This document shows positions 8,001 to 11,387 of a stretch of 11,387 nucleotides of DNA, one piece after another. The DNA lies in the NCBI GenBank assembly GCA_945983195.1, contig CAMFSS010000038.1, positions 1-11,387 on the forward strand, read 5' to 3'. Position numbers and translations under genes: made by a program. This stretch comes from an uncultured Prevotellaceae bacterium (GTDB taxonomy: Bacteria > Bacteroidota > Bacteroidia > Bacteroidales > Muribaculaceae). Within the stretch, counting starts at the first letter, position 1; the number at the start of each line of letters is the position of its first letter. A model generated the notes under the pieces. The model was given only the letters and a program-made list of their open reading frames with translations, was not told the origin of the DNA and ran no database searches.

Positions 8001-8398
8001 GAGAGCGCATAAGCCTCTACCAGCAACTCGACAACATGGAGCGCGAAACCGACGTGATGGAATTCCGCCGCGAGCTTGAGGACCGCTTCGGCAAGATACC
8101 CCATGAGGCGCAGGAGCTGATACGCATAGTGTCGCTTCGCCGCCTTGCACGCAGCCTCGGTGTGGAGAAAGTGGCACTGAAGATGGGACAGATGTATCTG
8201 TACTTCGTAGGCGAGGAGAACAAGGCCTACTACCAGTCGGCAGCATTCGGGCGCATCATCAGCTACATACAGCGCAATCCGCTGCGATGCAAATTCCGCG
8301 AGAAGAACGGCAAGAGGTCGATACTCTTTGCCAACGTCGACACTGTGGCTGAAGCGGTGAGCATAATGCAGGAGATTTCAACGCTCGAAGTGAGCTGA
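5012..8398 (+). CDS. mfd: Transcription-repair coupling factor Mfd
   Basis: A 1128-residue cytoplasmic ATP-dependent translocase that removes RNA polymerase stalled at DNA lesions and recruits UvrA. In order: a UvrB-like module with YVYEPGQFAVRGSILDVF near 170; the CarD-like RNA polymerase interaction domain beginning about 439 (VGDYIVHVDHGVGKFGG from 444); an SF2 helicase motor with Walker A GDVGFGKT at 593-600 (K599), DEEQ at 694-697, TMSATPIPRTL, ATTIIESGIDMPN and QLRGRVGR from 863; and the C-terminal domain (YVPQEGERISLYQQL). Length is normal for the family. Residues 307-333 are an Ala/Gly/Glu-rich linker ending in HLHLH. The GTG start at 5012 lies inside the peptidase gene and gives the usual N-terminus (MEINELCEIIG); the ATG at 5022 is in another frame and stops quickly. 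Overlap suggests translational coupling to the peptidase. Confidence 0.97.
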   Translation: MEINELCEIIGSKARKEALSRLLADRKNRTALIDGLAGSAAPMLFSQLPKGKEPYLIIANDLDEAGYAYHDLCQIMGEGAVLMFPSGYKRDIKYGQVDAPQEILRTEVLNRWHTDRRLHCVVTYPEALAEKVQSRDKIEESTVTLTKDTASDLTEVSGRLKELGFTEVDYVYEPGQFAVRGSILDVFSFSFELPYRIDYFGDEIESIRTFNVETQLSVENVDSIAIINGTGSDSNSGTSFLEYIGDKAVLLCHDHRWLLSRIEAIAAEKFSESALIAEEGDKDAMKKIVDAEAFARRFAQFRRIDYREGRAASGEEAAGGKAATSPEAHLHLHCTPQGIYHKNFDIISTSFKDFIARGYRIFILSDSAKQTERLRVIFEDRKDEITFTPILHTLHEGFVDDDQKLCVFTDHQIFDRFHKYSLKSDRARSGKLAFSLKELNQIEVGDYIVHVDHGVGKFGGLLRTDVNGKMQEMIKLIYQNDDIIFVSIHALHKLAKYRGKEGVEPRLNKLGSGAWNRMKERTKSKLKDIARDLIKLYAARREEKGFAFSPDSYMQQELEASFIYEDTPDQLKATNAVKADMESAKPMDRLICGDVGFGKTEVAIRAAFKAATDGKQTAVLVPTTVLAYQHYNTFKERLGDFPVRVDYLSRARRPKDVKQILSDLAEGKIDIIIGTHKLIGKAVKFHDLGLLVVDEEQKFGVSVKERLKQLKVNVDTLTMSATPIPRTLQFSLMGARDLSAITTPPANRYPIVTSVNSLNDDIVAEAINFEMSRNGQVFFVNNRIEHLYNLRDMINRLVPDARVVVGHGQMPPEQLEKAIIDFANHDYDVLLATTIIESGIDMPNVNTIIINNAHNFGLSELHQLRGRVGRSSRKAFCYLLVPPGKPLTPVARRRLQAIESFSELGSGIHIAMQDLDIRGAGNLLGAEQSGFIADLGYETYQRILKEAVLELRTEEFSDTFDDAVAQSDADEPQYVTDCTIESDMELLLPATYVPQEGERISLYQQLDNMERETDVMEFRRELEDRFGKIPHEAQELIRIVSLRRLARSLGVEKVALKMGQMYLYFVGEENKAYYQSAAFGRIISYIQRNPLRCKFREKNGKRSILFANVDTVAEAVSIMQEISTLEVS

Positions 8399-8482
8399 GT
8401 GTTGCCTCACGCAGTATGCACAGAACAAAGGAGAGTTTTTTATATTATTTGAATCACCAACCAGATAAACGCTCTGTGACTT

Positions 8483-9400
8483 ATGGCTAATTTTGAATTG
8501 AACATATTAGGCTGCGGGTCGGCGACATGCACAATGCGCCACATGCCCACTTGCCAGGTTCTCGACATCCGCGACCAGCTCTACATGATTGACTGCGGCG
8601 AAGGGGCACAGCTTCAAATGCGGCGCATGAAGCTGAAATTCTCGCGCCTCAACCACATCTTCATCAGCCACCTGCACGGCGACCACGTTTTTGGCTTACC
8701 GGGACTCATTTCTACCATGGCACTGCTTGACAAGGGCGGCACGCTGACGGTGCATATCTTCAAGGACGGTGCTGAACAGTTTGGGCGGCTGCTCGACTAC
8801 TTCTGCCGCGAAATGCCATTTGAGGTGGAATTCAACATCATAGAGCGCAAAGAGGGGCTGATTTACGAGAACAACGCCATCGAGGTGCACACTTTTCCGC
8901 TATTCCACCGCGTTCCGGCAGTGGGATTCAAATTTGTGGAGAAGCCGAAGCTGCGGCACATCAATCCCGAAATGACCACCTACCACGAAGTGCCGACCTA
9001 CTGGCTGAACCGGCTGCGCAACGGAGAGGACTATGTGAAGCCCGACGGCACCATAATCCCCAATGCACGGCTCACCACCGCCGCCGAACCGAGCAGAAGC
9101 TATGCCTTCTGCTCCGACACCACACGCAATGATCGCGTTGCCGAGGCAGTGCGCGGCGTCGACTGGCTATACCACGAAGCCACCTACGACGGCACACTTG
9201 CAGCGAAAGCCAAGGCACGCGGACACAGCACCTCGACCGATGCCGCCGAGATTGCGAAGCTCGCCGGTGCCGGAAACCTGATAATAGGGCATTTCTCGAA
9301 ACAGTACACCGACGACAACGTGCTGCTCGAAGATGCCAAGCGCACTTTCCCCAATGTGATTCTCGCCAACGAGGGCATGAAAATCGACCTCTCGAAATAA
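8483..9400 (+). CDS. rnz: Ribonuclease Z (tRNA 3' endonuclease)
   Basis: A 305-residue metallo-beta-lactamase-fold endonuclease that cuts the 3' trailer from tRNA precursors. All metal ligands expected of bacterial RNase Z are present: H63, H65, D67 and H68 in SHLHGDHVFGLPG, then H142 in FHRVPAVGF, D212 in FCSDTTRND, and H270 in IGHFSKQY. Spacing is nearly identical to the Bacillus subtilis and Escherichia coli enzymes. Residues about 151-195 correspond to the flexible tRNA-binding arm region, and GLPGLI and the HSTSTDAAEIA segment are typical. Start ATG 8483 gives a standard N-terminus (MANFELNILGCGSATC). It lies 84 nt after mfd on the same strand, in an AT-rich gap without a convincing terminator, so it could be read from the upstream genes or from its own promoter. 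Confidence 0.95.
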   Translation: MANFELNILGCGSATCTMRHMPTCQVLDIRDQLYMIDCGEGAQLQMRRMKLKFSRLNHIFISHLHGDHVFGLPGLISTMALLDKGGTLTVHIFKDGAEQFGRLLDYFCREMPFEVEFNIIERKEGLIYENNAIEVHTFPLFHRVPAVGFKFVEKPKLRHINPEMTTYHEVPTYWLNRLRNGEDYVKPDGTIIPNARLTTAAEPSRSYAFCSDTTRNDRVAEAVRGVDWLYHEATYDGTLAAKAKARGHSTSTDAAEIAKLAGAGNLIIGHFSKQYTDDNVLLEDAKRTFPNVILANEGMKIDLSK

Positions 9401-9479
9401 CCGGGAGAACGGAGACTTGCAAAAGCGCACATAAACGGGAATAAATTCTGAAATCAATAAATCACTTCTTTAGACGACA

Positions 9480-10397
9480 ATGAGATACGCAATAATAGGG
9501 ACAGGAGCCATAGGGGCTTATTACGGGGCAAAACTTGCCCATGCAGGCAACGACGTGCACTTCCTGCTACATTCCGACTACGACTATGTGAAAGAGCACG
9601 GACTGCAAGTGGATTCGTGCGACGGCAGCTTCCACCTCGATGCACCGCAGGTGTACCGCAGCACAGCCGACATGCCCGATGCAGATGTGGTGATAGTGGC
9701 ACTGAAAACCACCAACAACAGCCGCCTTCTGCCCGAGCTGCTCACACCACTGCTCCACACCGACCCGACAGTGCTGCTCATACAGAACGGAATAGGCGTG
9801 GAAGCCGACGTGCAGAAGATGTTCCCAAAGACACAGATTGCGGCAGGGCTGGCATTCATCTGCTCAGCAAAGAGCGAGCCGGGACGTGTGAACCACCAGT
9901 GCTACGGAAGCATCAACATAGGCAACTACTCGTGCCACGACACGGCGCAACTGAAGCGGCTAATTGCCGACTTCGATGCGGCAGGCGTGAAAGCCGCCGA
10001 AGTCGACTACCATGAAGCGCGATGGAAGAAAGCCGTGTGGAACATGCCATTCAACGGCATGACTGTGGCACTCGGTGCACAGACCGACAAAATCCTTGCC
10101 AACGCAGCAACGCGACAGCTCATCTACGACCAGATGCTTGAGGTGATTGGCGCAGCACAGGCACTCGGAGTGAAAGGCTTAGACAGCACCTTTGCCGACA
10201 AGATGATTGAAAGCACCCTGCAAATGACTCCCTACTCGCCGAGCATGAAACTCGACTATGATTTCCACCGACCGATGGAGATTGAGTACATCTACAGCCA
10301 CCCTATCGCCGAGGCGCGTGCCGTGGGATTCGACATGCCGAAACTCGCAATGCTCGAAGCCGAACTGCGCTTCCTCGATGCGAAAAACAGAGGATAA
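9480..10397 (+). CDS. panE: 2-dehydropantoate 2-reductase family protein (PanE)
   Basis: A 305-residue NAD(P)H-dependent reductase. The N-terminal Rossmann fold has GTGAIG at 7-12; N103 in LIQNGIG and the C-terminal catalytic Lys in RWKKAVWN (K184 by alignment, with N188) match ketopantoate reductases. S255, D259 and E267 in the SMKLDYDFHRPMEIEYI segment match the substrate-binding Ser/Asp/Glu set of the E. coli enzyme in spacing. PanE reduces ketopantoate to pantoate in pantothenate and coenzyme A synthesis. The Gln and Gly usual in this last segment are replaced, so another 2-keto substrate is possible. No other pantothenate gene is nearby. It sits 79 nt after rnz and 37 nt before the hexosaminidase gene. 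Confidence 0.8.
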   Translation: MRYAIIGTGAIGAYYGAKLAHAGNDVHFLLHSDYDYVKEHGLQVDSCDGSFHLDAPQVYRSTADMPDADVVIVALKTTNNSRLLPELLTPLLHTDPTVLLIQNGIGVEADVQKMFPKTQIAAGLAFICSAKSEPGRVNHQCYGSINIGNYSCHDTAQLKRLIADFDAAGVKAAEVDYHEARWKKAVWNMPFNGMTVALGAQTDKILANAATRQLIYDQMLEVIGAAQALGVKGLDSTFADKMIESTLQMTPYSPSMKLDYDFHRPMEIEYIYSHPIAEARAVGFDMPKLAMLEAELRFLDAKNRG

Positions 10398-10434
10398 AAC
10401 CCGAAAAACAACCAACCAAAAAATATACACCGAC

Positions 10435-11387
10435 ATGAAAACTGACTTCCGACGACTGCTATGCTGCCTTGCGGCGGCATCGACACTGGCTCTGGCAAAT
10501 GCCGAAGCCACACCCTACGATGTGATTCCGCTTCCTGCCGGAATAACGATTGACAAGGATTGCTACACCTTGCCCGCAGCAGGGCTGAAAGTGTACTTCG
10601 CCGGCGCGAAAAGCGACAAAGCCGCCAATCTTCTTGAAGCCTGTGCGCTGCAATGCACCACAGTGGCAAAACGCGGCGATGCCGACGTGGTGATTGCCAT
10701 CGACCCGAAAAAGCACGACTCAGCCGAAGGCTACCGGCTCGAAATAAAGCCCAAACAGGTGCGCATCACCGCCGGAGGCGAGGCAGGGACATTCTATGCC
10801 ATGCAGACGCTCATGCAGATGACGCAAGAGGGGCGAGAAAACACCGTGAAGTGCTGCACAATCGACGACAAGCCGCGTTTCAGCTACCGCGGACTGCACT
10901 TCGACGTGTCGCGACACTTCCGCACTGTGGCGTTCCTGAAAAAGCAAATCGATGCCATGGCTATGCTGAAGCTCAATGTGATGCACCTTCACCTCACCGA
11001 CGGAGCAGGGTGGCGCATGGAGATAAAGGGATATCCGCGCCTCACCGAATTTGCGGCATGGCGACCGGCACGCACATGGCAGGAATGGGCCGACAATGGA
11101 GCGCGCTACTGCACACGCGAAAATCCCGAAGCCCACGGAGGATACTACACACAGGAGGAGATGCGCGAACTGGTGAGCTATGCGGCAGCCCGGCACATCA
11201 CCGTAATACCCGAAATTGAGATGCCCGGACACAGCGAGGAGGTGCTTGCCGCCTATCCCGAAGTGTCGTGCGACGGATCGGGGAAGGGTTCGTCAGACTT
11301 CTGTGCCGGAAAAGAAGCCACATTCAAGATGCTTGAAGACGTCCTGCGGAAGGTGATTGACGTGTTCCCGTCGCCCTATATCCCAAT
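10435..11387 (+). CDS. Secreted GH20 beta-N-acetylhexosaminidase (3' truncated by window)
   Basis: The first 317 codons of a glycoside hydrolase family 20 enzyme, running off the right edge without a stop. Residues about 1-24 look like a signal peptide (RRLLCCLAAASTLALANAEA), with a possible lipobox-like LLCC that is probably too early to be a lipoprotein site. An N-terminal GH20b-type domain (to about 145, with AEGYRLEI and AGTFYAMQTL) leads into the catalytic barrel: RFSYRGLHFDVSRHF, then LNVMHLHLTDGAGWRMEIKGYP (H184, H186, D189) and PEIEMPGHS at 259-267. The catalytic Asp-Glu pair lies beyond the window. These enzymes release terminal GlcNAc or GalNAc from glycans such as mucin or glycoproteins, in the periplasm or at the cell surface. 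Start ATG 10435 gives the signal peptide directly. The substrate cannot be told from this part. Confidence 0.93.
   Translation, partial: MKTDFRRLLCCLAAASTLALANAEATPYDVIPLPAGITIDKDCYTLPAAGLKVYFAGAKSDKAANLLEACALQCTTVAKRGDADVVIAIDPKKHDSAEGYRLEIKPKQVRITAGGEAGTFYAMQTLMQMTQEGRENTVKCCTIDDKPRFSYRGLHFDVSRHFRTVAFLKKQIDAMAMLKLNVMHLHLTDGAGWRMEIKGYPRLTEFAAWRPARTWQEWADNGARYCTRENPEAHGGYYTQEEMRELVSYAAARHITVIPEIEMPGHSEEVLAAYPEVSCDGSGKGSSDFCAGKEATFKMLEDVLRKVIDVFPSPYIP

Noticed and set aside
8435..8453. AT-rich stretch before rnz resembling a TAnnTTTG promoter element
   Set aside because: The spacing between TA and TTTG is three bases rather than two, and no -33 TTG lies at the right distance.
10653..11219. 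Plus-strand 188-codon frame within the hexosaminidase region
   Set aside because: The GH20 frame beginning at 10435 carries a signal peptide and the conserved DGxGWR and PEIEMPGH motifs; this frame gives an Arg/His-rich peptide.

Overview
The window looks like a GC-rich Bacteroidales chromosome, plausibly Muribaculaceae-like; the genus is an inference. Support comes from a DUF4374/PepSY-helix gene pair typical of Bacteroidota, a promoter on the minus strand matching the Bacteroidota consensus (TTTG, 19 nt, TAnnTTTG), little use of Shine-Dalgarno sites, and Bacteroidales-type Mfd and S41 peptidase proteins. There are eight protein genes. Both edges are open: the first gene lacks a credible start and the last runs off the right end. 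I found no tRNA, rRNA, CRISPR array, insertion sequence or prophage gene, and no gene-free stretch longer than 300 bases.

Left part (1-2091, plus strand): a DUF4374 lipoprotein-type gene, then a PepSY-associated membrane protein. This order resembles the XusB-XusC half of the xenosiderophore (enterobactin/salmochelin) system of Bacteroides thetaiotaomicron; a TonB-dependent receptor (XusA-like) would be expected just outside the left edge. The membrane protein is the oddest gene here. Its last periplasmic loop reads as a His/Arg/Gly-rich stretch in the annotated frame, while another frame there carries a natural-looking PepSY-type segment with strongly GC-ending codons.

Middle: a minus-strand Gate-domain (nucleoside recognition) membrane protein converges on the PepSY gene with a 14-nt gap. 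A divergent intergenic region of about 250 nt separates it from a plus-strand run: an S41 C-terminal processing peptidase whose 3' end overlaps mfd (transcription-repair coupling factor) by 14 nt, then ribonuclease Z, a PanE-family ketopantoate reductase, and the 5' part of a secreted GH20 beta-hexosaminidase.

The right three quarters are ordinary housekeeping and glycan-degradation genes with intact key motifs. I do not see a new multi-gene system. The points worth a second look are the displaced frame in the PepSY protein, the Xus-like pairing, the G/T-rich left edge, and the peptidase/mfd overlap.
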